Shown one piece after another: positions 30,338 to 38,851 of a stretch of 64,000 nucleotides of DNA (its first letter is position 1; each line of letters starts with the position of its first letter). The notes under the pieces are model-generated. The model ran no database searches and had not been told where the DNA came from. It saw only the letters and a list, made by a program, of their open reading frames with translations. Both the position numbers and the translations under genes were made by a program. The DNA is from Danxiaibacter sp048498555 (lineage in GTDB: Bacteria > Bacteroidota > Bacteroidia > Chitinophagales > Chitinophagaceae), in assembly GCA_048498555.1 (NCBI GenBank), contig JBEHXT010000012.1, positions 124,001-188,000 of the forward strand, read 5' to 3'.

Positions 30338-30694
30338 TTAATCACATTCAATCCGGTTGCCCACACGGATGATATGTCCGTCGGGATCTTCAATCAACAT
30401 TTCTCTCATATTCCATTCTTTATCTTCTGGCAGGGCAATGATCTTTGCGCCCTTATCCTTAATACTTTCATAATACTCATCCACATTATCAACAATAATT
30501 GCAAGCCATGTTCCGGGATGACCTTGCCCTTCTTTACAAAAAAATATTTCCACGTCATCGCTCCATATTCCTCCAAAGGTTGCAGGGCTATCCCATTCCC
30601 ATTTGCCTGTAAAGCCAAGCTTCTCTGTATAATAAGCAATACTTGCTGATATATTTTTTGAATAAAGGATCGTAATACTCTTTTCCAACTTCAT
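30338..30694 (-). CDS. VOC superfamily (glyoxalase/bleomycin-resistance fold) protein
   Basis: A 118-residue single-domain protein. The pattern ITILYSKNISASIAYYTEKL (7-26), G-F at 27-28, a central IFFCKEGQGHPGTWLAI and the end MLIEDPDGHIIRVGNR (98-113) are typical of VOC proteins with the beta-alpha-beta-beta-beta fold. The E of LIEDPDGH and an N-terminal His/Gln are usual metal ligands in enzymatic members, but the N-terminal ligand is not obvious here, so catalysis is uncertain. There is no signal peptide, so it is probably cytoplasmic. It is the only non-permease gene within a 35-kb run of permeases, with 21 bp before it and about 38 bp after, same strand, so it is probably co-transcribed. 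No specific substrate can be assigned. Confidence 0.85.
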   Translation of the reverse strand: MKLEKSITILYSKNISASIAYYTEKLGFTGKWEWDSPATFGGIWSDDVEIFFCKEGQGHPGTWLAIIVDNVDEYYESIKDKGAKIIALPEDKEWNMREMLIEDPDGHIIRVGNRIECD

Positions 30695-30715
30695 ATGCGT
30701 TGTATTTATTGTACA

Positions 30716-33124
30716 CTATTCGGTGCGCAGGCTCTTTACAGGGTTTGCGAGCGCAGCTTTGATTGCCTGAAAACTTATTGTAGCCAGCGCGATGGCCAGT
30801 GCTACAATTCCGGCAATAACAAATACCAGCCACGAAATATGGATCCTGTAAGCAAAATCCTGCAGCCATTTGCTCATCACCCAATAAGACAGCGGGAACG
30901 CAACAAAGCAACTGATTAAAACCAATCTCAAAAACTCTTTTGACAGCATAGTTGTTACCTGGGCAACACTTGCTCCCAAAATCTTTCTGATCCCGATTTC
31001 TTTAGCACGTTGTTCTGCGGTGTATGTCACCAATCCAAACAATCCCATACATGCCACGAAGATGGTGAGCATGGCAAATATGTTGAGAATGCGGCCGGTC
31101 TTCTGCTCGGCAGTATATGTGTTACTATACAGGTCGTCCATAAAATTGTACGCGAAAGGTTCTTCAGGCCCAAATGAGGCCCATTGCGTTTTCATTGAGG
31201 CAATTAACCCAGGCACATCTTTGGTTTTTACTTTAACAATAATTCCGGTTTCCGGATAAAGCACCATCAATAGCGGCGTAATTGCTTCATGCAGTGATTT
31301 AAAATGAAAGTCCTTTACCACACCAATTACCGTATAAGCAAAATTTTTCCCATGTTCGCTGTTTTCACGAACAATGCGTTTCCCAATTGCATCCGCTCCC
31401 CAGCCGAAAGCCTTCGCTGCAGTTTCATTGATGATCATGGCAGAGGAATCGGTTTTAAATTCAGTAGAAAAATTTCTTCCCGCTGCCATCTTCATATCAA
31501 AAGTGGGAATATAATGTTCATCAACTTTATATTCCAGGGTTTTCATTATTGCATTTTCTTTTCCTTCAGGATAAGCCAGTGCATTGTTATTAAAGCTTGG
31601 CCCGGCCGGTTTATAACCAGAAATAGTTGCATCTGCAACACGCGAATCCCTTAGTAACTGATCCCTGAAAACTGTTTCATTTTTTCCAAGCAAGTAAGAG
31701 TTTGATACCACAAGTAACTGTTCTTTATCGTAGCCAAGTTTCTTGTTTTGAATATATTTCATCTGCTGGTACACCACGATGGTACCCATAATCAGGCTAA
31801 CTGAAATAAAAAACTGAAATACAACTAATCCACTTCTTAATCCATAGCTATTTGTGCTTGCGCTCAGTTTGCCCTTAAGCGTTGCGATTGGTTTGAAAGA
31901 AGAAAGAAAAAATGCGGGATACATGCCTGCCAGAATGCTAACCAGTATACCGATTGCTGCAATACCTGCTATACGCTGCAAATTAAACCCTAACAGTAGG
32001 TTCTTTCCCGAGAGATGATTAAACGCAGGCAAGGCAAGGCGCACCATTATAGTGGAAATGACCAACGCAATAAGCGTGATTAAAGCTGACTCCAGCAAAA
32101 ACTGCTTTACAAGATCCCATCTGCCTGATCCCATCACTTTTCTAACGCCTACTTCCTTAGCCCTTTTAGAGGCGCTTGCTGTAGACAGATTAATAAAATT
32201 GATGCAGGCTATCAACAACATAAATATGGCAATCACACCAAAAATGTAGATATACCGCACATCGCCGCCTGCTTCAAATTCAAAATTGCTATTGGAATGC
32301 AAATGGATGTCGGTGAGAGGCTGTAGCTCAAAACCCAGCTTGTTTCCTTTTGTACGGAACTGAGCAAGGCTTAAACCCATCGCCTGTTGAATTTGCGGCC
32401 CCATATATTTTTCAACCATGCCAGGCAATTTGGCTTGGAGCTTTTTGTAATCATAGTCCTTCTTCAGCACCACATAAGTAAAGAAGTTAGACTCCATCCA
32501 GCTTTGCGATTTTGCAGACGGAAGACTTGCCATTGAAACAAACAGATCGAAATGAAAATGCGCATTGGGTGGTATCTGTTCCATTACACCCGTTACTTTA
32601 CAAGTGTTATTGTTGATGTTCAGCATTTTTCCCAATGGCTCATCACTGCCAAAATATTTGTATGCGAATGCCCTTGTAATTACAACTGTATTAGGTTCTG
32701 TGAGAGCAGTTTTACTGTCGCCTTCTACAAAAGGAATGGTAAACACATTAAAGAAATTAGCATCTACCAGCGCCAGTTGCCCTTCTTTAAACACTCTTTC
32801 ATCATAAGTTACTTTTGGCTGGCCACTCGCTTGTAACCTTGTTGCCTGCTCCACTTCGGGATAATCGTTTACCAGCGCCTGGGCCACTGGCGGCATCACG
32901 TTTGCCTCAAATATTTTACCTCCATTAATATCCGCTTTAAAAACAATCCTGAACATCCTGTCCGCCTTTTCATTAAAGCGGTCATAGCTCAACTCGTCCT
33001 GTACATATAACATAATAATAAAGCACACGGCAATCCCAATGGCCAGGCCCATTATATTAATGAAAGAAAAAGCCTTGTTCTTCAGCAGGTTCCTCCACGC
33101 GATTTTCAAATAATTCTTTACCAT
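30716..33124 (-). CDS. FtsX/MacB-type orphan ABC permease
   Basis: 802 residues from the ATG at 33124 (MVKNYLKIAWRNLLKNK). A longer frame would need a TTG at 33145 and does not match the paralogues. TM1 is at ~22-42, YKYFGSDEPLGK at 155-166, the textbook signature LQPLTDIHLHSNSNFEF at 267-283, TM2 at ~292-312, and coupling motifs KRAKEVGVRKVMGS (320-333) and RAKEIGIRKILGAS (~706-719). It ends ALANPVKSLRTE. It is separated by only 21 bp from the VOC gene downstream. The upstream gap to the first permease of the array is 218 bp with AGTACGA-type heptamers. Confidence 0.95.
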   Translation of the reverse strand: MVKNYLKIAWRNLLKNKAFSFINIMGLAIGIAVCFIIMLYVQDELSYDRFNEKADRMFRIVFKADINGGKIFEANVMPPVAQALVNDYPEVEQATRLQASGQPKVTYDERVFKEGQLALVDANFFNVFTIPFVEGDSKTALTEPNTVVITRAFAYKYFGSDEPLGKMLNINNNTCKVTGVMEQIPPNAHFHFDLFVSMASLPSAKSQSWMESNFFTYVVLKKDYDYKKLQAKLPGMVEKYMGPQIQQAMGLSLAQFRTKGNKLGFELQPLTDIHLHSNSNFEFEAGGDVRYIYIFGVIAIFMLLIACINFINLSTASASKRAKEVGVRKVMGSGRWDLVKQFLLESALITLIALVISTIMVRLALPAFNHLSGKNLLLGFNLQRIAGIAAIGILVSILAGMYPAFFLSSFKPIATLKGKLSASTNSYGLRSGLVVFQFFISVSLIMGTIVVYQQMKYIQNKKLGYDKEQLLVVSNSYLLGKNETVFRDQLLRDSRVADATISGYKPAGPSFNNNALAYPEGKENAIMKTLEYKVDEHYIPTFDMKMAAGRNFSTEFKTDSSAMIINETAAKAFGWGADAIGKRIVRENSEHGKNFAYTVIGVVKDFHFKSLHEAITPLLMVLYPETGIIVKVKTKDVPGLIASMKTQWASFGPEEPFAYNFMDDLYSNTYTAEQKTGRILNIFAMLTIFVACMGLFGLVTYTAEQRAKEIGIRKILGASVAQVTTMLSKEFLRLVLISCFVAFPLSYWVMSKWLQDFAYRIHISWLVFVIAGIVALAIALATISFQAIKAALANPVKSLRTE

Positions 33125-33203
33125 AAAATTCAGTTTACCTATCAATAATTTTTATTGGTAAGTTGGGACTTTCCAAGTTCGAATTATGAAGCACCAATCA
33201 TGA

Positions 33204-33237
33204 ATACAAAGTACGAATTACTAAGTACGAAGTACCT
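33204..33237. repeat. Heptamer repeat, AGTACGA family
   Basis: Degenerate units AATACAA, AGTACGA, ATTACTA, AGTACGA, AGTACC. The same word is found at 51525-51552, 51841-51875 and 53244-53273. Confidence 0.65.
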
Positions 33238-33342
33238 TGATGTTGATATGCTGATGGGTTTTTACTGTCCAATTCCATTTTCAATTGTCAATTTTCAATT
33301 CCATCCATTTGCATATTCGCACATTCACACATTTGCACATTG

Positions 33343-35697
33343 TTATTCTGTTCTCAAGCTCTTAACCGGATTCGCTACCGCTGCTCTAAGCGTGTTCAGA
33401 CTTACTACTATGAGTGTAAGTAATAAAACCAGTACGCCTACAATGCCGAGCAGCCAGATATTTATGTTAATCCGGAATGTGTATTTTTCAAGCCAGCTAT
33501 TCATCAACCACCAGGTTAATGGAGCCGCGATAACAAACGCCACAAGAACCAGTTTCAAAAACTCTCTCGAAATGAGCATCAGCAATTGCTGTACACTCGC
33601 GCCAAGCACTTTGCGAATACCTATTTCGCGGATGCGTTTTTCGATGGTGAAAGATGCCAACCCGGCAAGGCCAATGCAACAGATAAAAATAGCCAGCCCG
33701 GCAAAAATATTTGTGATCTTACTGATCAGGTCTTCGGTAATAAATTTCTTTGCGAATTCTTTGTCCGCAAAGCGATATTCAAAAGGATACCCGGGATTAT
33801 ATTTTTTGAAAATGGTTTCGATAGCAGGCAAGGCCTTTGACAATTGCGCAGATTGATTAAGCCTGATACTTAAAGATGCGGTTCCGGCAGGATTATAGAA
33901 TATCATCATCGGGTCTACAGGTTCAAAAGGCGAACCCATGATAACATTATCCGCAACGCCAATAACCGTGTAGTTTTTTCCGTAATGCATTAGCATCCCC
34001 ACGGGGTCTTTGAGCTTCATTGCTTCAACTGCAGCCTTATTAAGAAGAAGTGCGCCAGAATCTGACGGAACGCCAGTAAAGTCATGCCCCTGTAACATTT
34101 TAATGCCCATGGTTTTGGTAAAACCAACGTCGGCATTCTCCCCGGCAAATATGATGTTTGCATCAGCCGGCTTGCCTGCATAATCCGGCCCTGGTGACCT
34201 CCACCAAATATCCGTGATGGGCGACAATGTGCGCGTCACAGCTTCTATCATTCCAGTCTGTTGCAGTTCTTGTTTGATGACTTCATAATTTTTCTTCACA
34301 TCATCGGTTGAAGCAATCATGATCAGGTTATTGGGATTGTATCCAATATTTCTATCCTTGATATGCTGAATTTGTTGATAGACGATAATAGTTGCAGAGA
34401 TCAATAAAATGGAGATAACAAATTGGGTAACTACCAGCATGCGCCTTGGCAATACAGCCTGTTTGCCCGGAAGAAATGTTCCTTTAAGCACTCTTGCAGG
34501 GTTAAAAGAGGAAAGATATAGTGCGGGATAACTTCCTGCTACAATGCCTGTAATCAAAATAATCAGCAACGCGCCTGCCCAGAATAAAGGCTGAGTGATA
34601 TCCAACACAAGGCTTTTATCTACCATCGTATTAAATGCGGGCAGCAACAGAACTACCGCAATAATAGCAAACACAAACGCGATCAACGCTAATATCATTG
34701 ATTCAAAAAAGAACTGGATGATTAATTGCTTTTTGTCTGAACCCAACGTTTTTCTAACACCAACTTCTTTCGCTCTTTTTTCGGAGCGGGCAGTAGAAAG
34801 GTTCATAAAGTTTACGCATGCTATCAATAAAATGATGATCGCAATAATGGAAAACAAACGCACATACTCTATCATTCCGCCAACATTTTTCCCATTTTTA
34901 AAATCACTATAAAGCCGCCATTTGTTCATGGCGAAGGTGAAATAGGTGCTAACGTGATCATTGGGGTTATGTGACTTTTCAACCTTGTTGATGTTTTGCT
35001 CCAATGCCGCAACGTTCACTCCGGAAGCTGTTTGCACATATACATCCCATGAAGAGCTTTGCCAGTTGTTCATTGATCTCTTAACATCCTCAGCAGAAAA
35101 ATTAAATAATCTTATATAATCATATTGGAAGGTTGAATTACCCGGAACATCTTCAACAACTGCAGTAACTTTTGCATTGGAGTTGTTATCTAGCTTAAGC
35201 ATCTTACCCATGGGGTCTGCATCTCCAAACAATGCTTTGGCGGTGGATTGCGTCAGCACAATTGACGATGGATCAGGGAGTGCAGATGCTGCATTTCCTT
35301 TAATAAACTTCCAGGAAAACATGTTAAAAAAATGTTCACTAACTGTATAGCCATCTTTTTTTAACGCCACTTCTCCATTGGCCAATACAGTCGGATAACG
35401 GTGCGTAGTAACAACTGCCTGTTTTACCTGCGGAACATCTTTTTCCAACGAAGAAGCCAGCGGCAGCACCATATTGGGATCGGTAAACACCTGGTTATTA
35501 AAATCGCGGTTGGCCATTACCTGGAAGACATTTCCGTAGTTGGCGTGAAATTTATTATAAGCTAGTTCATCCTGCACCCATAACATAATAAAAATGGTGC
35601 AGGCCATCCCAATTGTGAGGCCTGAAATATTTGTTATTGAGAACCCTTTGTTCCTGAACAAATTTCTCCATGCAATCTTGAAATAATTCTTGAACAT
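33343..35697 (-). CDS. FtsX/MacB-type orphan ABC permease (W-x-L subgroup), first gene of the array
   Basis: 784 residues from the ATG at 35697 (MFKNYFKIAWRNLFRNK). An in-frame ATG at 35724 would add nine residues absent from all paralogues. TM1 is at ~22-42, KALFGDADPMGK at 154-165, the W-x-L block AMNKWRLYSDFKNG at 256-269, and coupling motifs KRAKEVGVRKTLGS (307-320) and RIREIGIRKVLGAS (688-701). It ends AVANPVKSLRTE. The KALFG motif and DFKNG link it to the partial gene at the left edge. It is the promoter-proximal gene of the array, since the next gene upstream is divergent. A weak -33/-7 pair is noted at 35748-35776. Confidence 0.94.
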   Translation of the reverse strand: MFKNYFKIAWRNLFRNKGFSITNISGLTIGMACTIFIMLWVQDELAYNKFHANYGNVFQVMANRDFNNQVFTDPNMVLPLASSLEKDVPQVKQAVVTTHRYPTVLANGEVALKKDGYTVSEHFFNMFSWKFIKGNAASALPDPSSIVLTQSTAKALFGDADPMGKMLKLDNNSNAKVTAVVEDVPGNSTFQYDYIRLFNFSAEDVKRSMNNWQSSSWDVYVQTASGVNVAALEQNINKVEKSHNPNDHVSTYFTFAMNKWRLYSDFKNGKNVGGMIEYVRLFSIIAIIILLIACVNFMNLSTARSEKRAKEVGVRKTLGSDKKQLIIQFFFESMILALIAFVFAIIAVVLLLPAFNTMVDKSLVLDITQPLFWAGALLIILITGIVAGSYPALYLSSFNPARVLKGTFLPGKQAVLPRRMLVVTQFVISILLISATIIVYQQIQHIKDRNIGYNPNNLIMIASTDDVKKNYEVIKQELQQTGMIEAVTRTLSPITDIWWRSPGPDYAGKPADANIIFAGENADVGFTKTMGIKMLQGHDFTGVPSDSGALLLNKAAVEAMKLKDPVGMLMHYGKNYTVIGVADNVIMGSPFEPVDPMMIFYNPAGTASLSIRLNQSAQLSKALPAIETIFKKYNPGYPFEYRFADKEFAKKFITEDLISKITNIFAGLAIFICCIGLAGLASFTIEKRIREIGIRKVLGASVQQLLMLISREFLKLVLVAFVIAAPLTWWLMNSWLEKYTFRININIWLLGIVGVLVLLLTLIVVSLNTLRAAVANPVKSLRTE

Positions 35698-35724
35698 AAG
35701 CTTGTTTAAGTTATAGGTTAACAT

Positions 35725-36037
35725 TTAACGCCGGATGGCCGCATTACATAATTTACCCCTGCCCAATGCCACCAAACAGCGAATGAGTAACTAAGAGAAT
35801 GCCAGAGCGGCAGCCATTTGAAAATCAATCAATTAGATAAGACTCGAGGTACTCACTGTACGGTTTTGATACGGTATGTGTTCGTATTCGCGCTGACAGA
35901 AAACGGTATCAGCAACGAGCCATGGTTGGGTTATTCCCGCGCAAATTGGAGAGAGATATTGCAGCTGAGGCCCGCAGATTACATCCGCATTTTAATCTTT
36001 CATTCTTCCTTATCTTGCCTTTGCAAATAACAATCTC
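35725..36037. other. Divergent intergenic region, 313 bp
   Basis: It separates the permease array (minus) from the STAS-like gene (plus) and should hold promoters for both. On the minus strand TTTG (35773-35776), 17 nt, then TAAATTAT (35748-35755) is a weak match to the Bacteroidota TTTG/TAnnTTTG promoter. On the plus strand TTGCCTTTG at ~36015-36023 is a partial -7 element 15 bp before the ATG. No gene seen. Confidence 0.5.
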
Positions 36038-36430
36038 ATGAATCCTTCTTCTGATATCCAACTTATCCCTGGCGAGATTGCCGATTATTATCTTGACAAT
36101 AACGGCATATTATATTCCTATTCCAAAAGCATTTTGAGAACGGTGGAGAATATTTCTAACAATGTAGCGCTGGTAAAACGCATAACCGGCAATAAAAAAG
36201 TGCCTTTGCTGATTTATTTAAAAAACTCCCCTGTGCCGGATAAGGCTACGAGAAAATTTTCAACGGAACAGTTGCCCAATATTTATACTGCGATGGCGAT
36301 GGTTTCAAAACCGGGACTTGCACAATTTATTATGAAGATCCTATTCAAGCTTAAACCGCCTCCCATTCCCATGAAATCATTTACAGATGATAAGGAAGCT
36401 AAGGCATGGCTGCTGCAGTTTGTGGGATAA
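36038..36430 (+). CDS. Small STAS/SEC14-like (SpoIIAA-fold) protein, putative
   Basis: 130 residues, no signal peptide and no membrane segment. The layout fits the small STAS/SEC14-like proteins common in Bacteroidota: an N-terminal strand pair with IADYYLDNNGILYSYSK, a central VPLLIYLKNSPVPDKATRKF (64-83), a helix (STEQLPNIYTAMAMVSKPG) and a C-terminal ITSDDKEAKAWL-like helix (SFTDDKEAKAWLLQFVG). The conserved GLAQFIMKILFKLKPPPIPMK-type segment (~96-116) is basic and hydrophobic and could touch membrane. The family assignment is from remembered resemblance; function unknown. It stands alone, divergent from the permease array, and ends before a strong bidirectional hairpin. Confidence 0.7.
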   Translation: MNPSSDIQLIPGEIADYYLDNNGILYSYSKSILRTVENISNNVALVKRITGNKKVPLLIYLKNSPVPDKATRKFSTEQLPNIYTAMAMVSKPGLAQFIMKILFKLKPPPIPMKSFTDDKEAKAWLLQFVG

Positions 36431-36544
36431 TTGAAATTGAAAATGGAGAAAAAGATTTCAGCCATTGAAAAGTCTGGATGTAACCACAGAGGACATTGAG
36501 TTTTTTTCACGGAGGGCACAGCTGCTTGAATGCGAATTCTGCAT

Positions 36545-36591
36545 TAAACAAAGCTGCCCTACATCTGTAATGTGTAGGACAGCTTTGTTTA
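36545..36591. terminator. Bidirectional hairpin terminator between convergent genes
   Basis: Arms TAAACAAAGCTGCCCTACA and TGTAGGACAGCTTTGTTTA pair over 19 bp with one mismatch around a 9-nt loop. The A/T-rich ends give short T-runs on both strands. It lies between the STAS-like gene and the aldo/keto reductase, which converge. Confidence 0.85.
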
Positions 36592-36607
36592 TGAAGTACT
36601 GTCTTAT

Positions 36608-37606
36608 TTACGAAATCTTCAACACTTTTTCAATCGCCTCCAGTTCATCAGGTGCATATTCAAGATTGCTGATTGCATCAATATTGTTATCCAGCTGAGC
36701 AACGGAGCTCGCTCCAATAAGCACAGATGTTATACGGTGATCTTTCAGTAGCCACGAGAGTGCCATCTGAGCTAAAGATTGTCCGCGGCTTGCGGCTATA
36801 TCGTTCAACTGCGATATCTGTTTTAGCCTGTTTTCTGTGATCTCTTCTGTTTTAAGAAATCCATGCGATTTCGCTGCCCTTGAATCAGAAGGAATGCCCT
36901 TCAGGTATCTATCGGTCAACATGCCTTGCGCCAATGGAGAGAAAGGAATACAACCAACACCATGTTCTTCGAGCACGTCTAACAAACCTTCTTCCACCCA
37001 CCTTTCAAACATAGAATATTTTGGTTGATGGATTAAACACGGCGTTCCCAGATCCTGCAAAATCTCAATCGCTCGTCTTGCTTCTTCCGGCTTGTAATTT
37101 GAAAGGCCCACATACAACGCCTTACCCTGCCTCACAATTGAGTCCAGCGCCATCATGGTTTCTTCTAATGGTGTATTAGGATCAGGGCGATGAGAGTAAA
37201 ATATGTCTACATAATCAAGGCCCATCCGTTTTAGGCTTTGATTACAGCTGGCGATCAAATATTTTCTTGAACCCCATTCTCCGTAAGGACCGGGCCACAT
37301 TAAATATCCAGCTTTGGATGATATGATCAACTCATCACGCAGATATCCGCCAAAATCTTTCTGAAGGATCTTACCAAAATTCTCTTCCGCGCTGCCGGGT
37401 TCGGGGCCATAGTTATTGGCAAGGTCAAAATGTGTGATACCGCGATCAAATGCGCGGCGCACAATTGCCCGGCCATTATCAAATACATCCACTGATCCGA
37501 AATTGTGCCACAAGCCAAGTGAAACGGCTGGCAACTGTAAACCGCTCTTTCCTGTCCTGTTATATTTCATTGTTTCATACCGGCCGGCTGCTGGTGTATA
37601 GCTCAT
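36608..37606 (-). CDS. Aldo/keto reductase, YghZ/MgrA-like
   Basis: 332 residues, cytoplasmic. It is expected to reduce small aldehydes (L-glyceraldehyde 3-phosphate or methylglyoxal in characterised relatives) with NADPH. The AKR tetrad is complete: Asp61 and Tyr66 in FDLANNYGP, Lys98 in IISSKAGY and His139 in IFYSHRPDP. The insert GYLMWPGPYGEWGSRKYL (100-117) and the NYGPEPGSAEENFG segment (65-78) are typical of the YghZ/AKR14-type branch. The C-terminal VLIGASSVAQLDNNI matches the NADP-binding end of the family. Length is normal. The ATG at 37606 gives MSYTPAAGRYETMKYNRTG, as in relatives. It is a monocistronic gene bounded by hairpins at 36545-36591 and 37756-37794. Confidence 0.93.
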   Translation of the reverse strand: MSYTPAAGRYETMKYNRTGKSGLQLPAVSLGLWHNFGSVDVFDNGRAIVRRAFDRGITHFDLANNYGPEPGSAEENFGKILQKDFGGYLRDELIISSKAGYLMWPGPYGEWGSRKYLIASCNQSLKRMGLDYVDIFYSHRPDPNTPLEETMMALDSIVRQGKALYVGLSNYKPEEARRAIEILQDLGTPCLIHQPKYSMFERWVEEGLLDVLEEHGVGCIPFSPLAQGMLTDRYLKGIPSDSRAAKSHGFLKTEEITENRLKQISQLNDIAASRGQSLAQMALSWLLKDHRITSVLIGASSVAQLDNNIDAISNLEYAPDELEAIEKVLKIS

Positions 37607-37755
37607 AAATATGTTGTTTTAGAAATGAAGGCTATAAAATTAACGGAATAGAGGGAAAGTGCTATCAGCTTTCAGCAATCAGCACGCAGCTTTTTTTAAT
37701 TTTTATCGCCAGCATTAAAACTCAGAGAGGAAAAAGTCATCTACGCTTAAAAAAA

Positions 37756-37794
37756 TCAGCCGCATTTTACGCAGAAAACGAAAAATGCGGCTGA
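37756..37794 (-). terminator. Rho-independent terminator of the DUF6159-like gene
   Basis: On the minus strand, CAGCCGCATTTTT and AAAATGCGGCTG pair over about 12 bp and are followed directly by a run of seven T (37749-37755). It lies 25 bp beyond the stop codon at 37820. Confidence 0.85.
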
Positions 37795-37819
37795 ATTATA
37801 AAAATATCTTGATGGCCTT

Positions 37820-38656
37820 TTATTTTCTCTGAAACAAATTATCAATCATTTGCTGATTAAAATGATCGTCAAGCGAGCCATTTATATTGCGATAGACTGC
37901 ACTCACAAAAATGGTTTGCGCTGCGCTGATGACAGCCATTATAATGAAAACAAGCATTGCACCTACAGCTATACCAACAAAAGGATGGACTGCAGCGGCC
38001 AAAACGCATCCAATAGCAAAGGCTGCAAGGATCAAAAGGAATTGAACCAGGCCAAAACTAAAATTGGCGCCAATACTTTCGCCCCATTTTTTCTTCATCA
38101 TAGAAGAAGAGCGTTTAACTGCATCTATCGGATTTACGTCTTCATACGCGATAATGGGAACAACAAAGAAGGTAGCAACGTTCCATACAATGCCAATTAT
38201 GCCGGTAACAATTTTACCAAGCACTCCGGAGTTTTCCTGGATTATTTTCAGCAAAGCGCCTATGGTTCCTGCAAACAAAGCCCACATAAAAATTGTCCCT
38301 AACCTGCTTACGCTAAAAGCAAGGCCTTGCCGTATGGTAATGTTTTCCTCTCCTTTAAAATACAGGTCGGCGCAATGAATTAACGCCATATTAAAAAAGA
38401 CAATCACGAAATAGTTAACAACGTAAAACAAAAAGATGATGCCGTAGCTAACCAATCTGTTTTGTGCGTACACGTCAAAAAAATCTTCACCGAAAATATG
38501 CAAGCCAAACACGGCGCCGATAAACGATCCGATTAAAAGAATAAGTGACAGACCGGACAAAATTGGGAACGCGATTAGTTGCTTGTTGTTGCTTAATACC
38601 TGGAAGCTGGTTTTCGCAAGGGTCCATCCATTGGACAAACGGGTAAAAAAGTTCAT
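37820..38656 (-). CDS. DUF6159-like multi-spanning membrane protein
   Basis: 278 residues with about six hydrophobic segments (~28-50, 72-95, 112-132, 143-168, 202-232, 233-257). The N terminus FTRLSNGWTLAKTSFQVLSNNKQLIAFP-type segment and the motif NPIDAVKRSSSMMKKKWGE (~175-193) are what I associate with DUF6159 and related integral-membrane 'glycerophosphoryl diester phosphodiesterase membrane domain-like' proteins. Function unknown. There is no signal peptide; it probably sits in the inner membrane. It is flanked by its own terminator downstream and 195 bp upstream, so it is transcribed alone. Confidence 0.8.
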   Translation of the reverse strand: MNFFTRLSNGWTLAKTSFQVLSNNKQLIAFPILSGLSLILLIGSFIGAVFGLHIFGEDFFDVYAQNRLVSYGIIFLFYVVNYFVIVFFNMALIHCADLYFKGEENITIRQGLAFSVSRLGTIFMWALFAGTIGALLKIIQENSGVLGKIVTGIIGIVWNVATFFVVPIIAYEDVNPIDAVKRSSSMMKKKWGESIGANFSFGLVQFLLILAAFAIGCVLAAAVHPFVGIAVGAMLVFIIMAVISAAQTIFVSAVYRNINGSLDDHFNQQMIDNLFQRK

Positions 38657-38779
38657 GAGTTGGAATTTGGGGTTTAAATAATAAAATCTTAGTCTTCAAA
38701 AGTAAAAATAAAATTGCTCAGTTTTCTTTTATTTGAGGCTGATTTTTCGCTCTGCAAAATTTTCAATTTCGTTTGCACG

Positions 38780-38812
38780 ACTGAGCCTCCAGGCTCCGCA
38801 GGCTTACTTTAT
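38780..38812 (+). repeat. Fragment of the dispersed ~190-bp repeat, copy C
   Basis: ACTGAGCCTCCAGGCTCYGC followed by AGGCTTAYTYTATC matches the start of element A (from 1765) and, reversed, the end of element B. It decays after ~35 bp. It lies just beyond the TonB-receptor stop codon. Confidence 0.75.
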
Positions 38813-38851
38813 CACCCGTACCGATAATAACAACACTTTGAACCAGAAGCG

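Noticed and set aside
33125..33145. TTG start extending the permease at 30716
   Set aside because: The seven extra residues are not found in any paralogue; the ATG at 33124 restores the common N terminus.
35818..36030. 70-codon frame upstream of the STAS-like gene
   Set aside because: No recognisable motif, and it lies where promoters for two divergent genes are expected.
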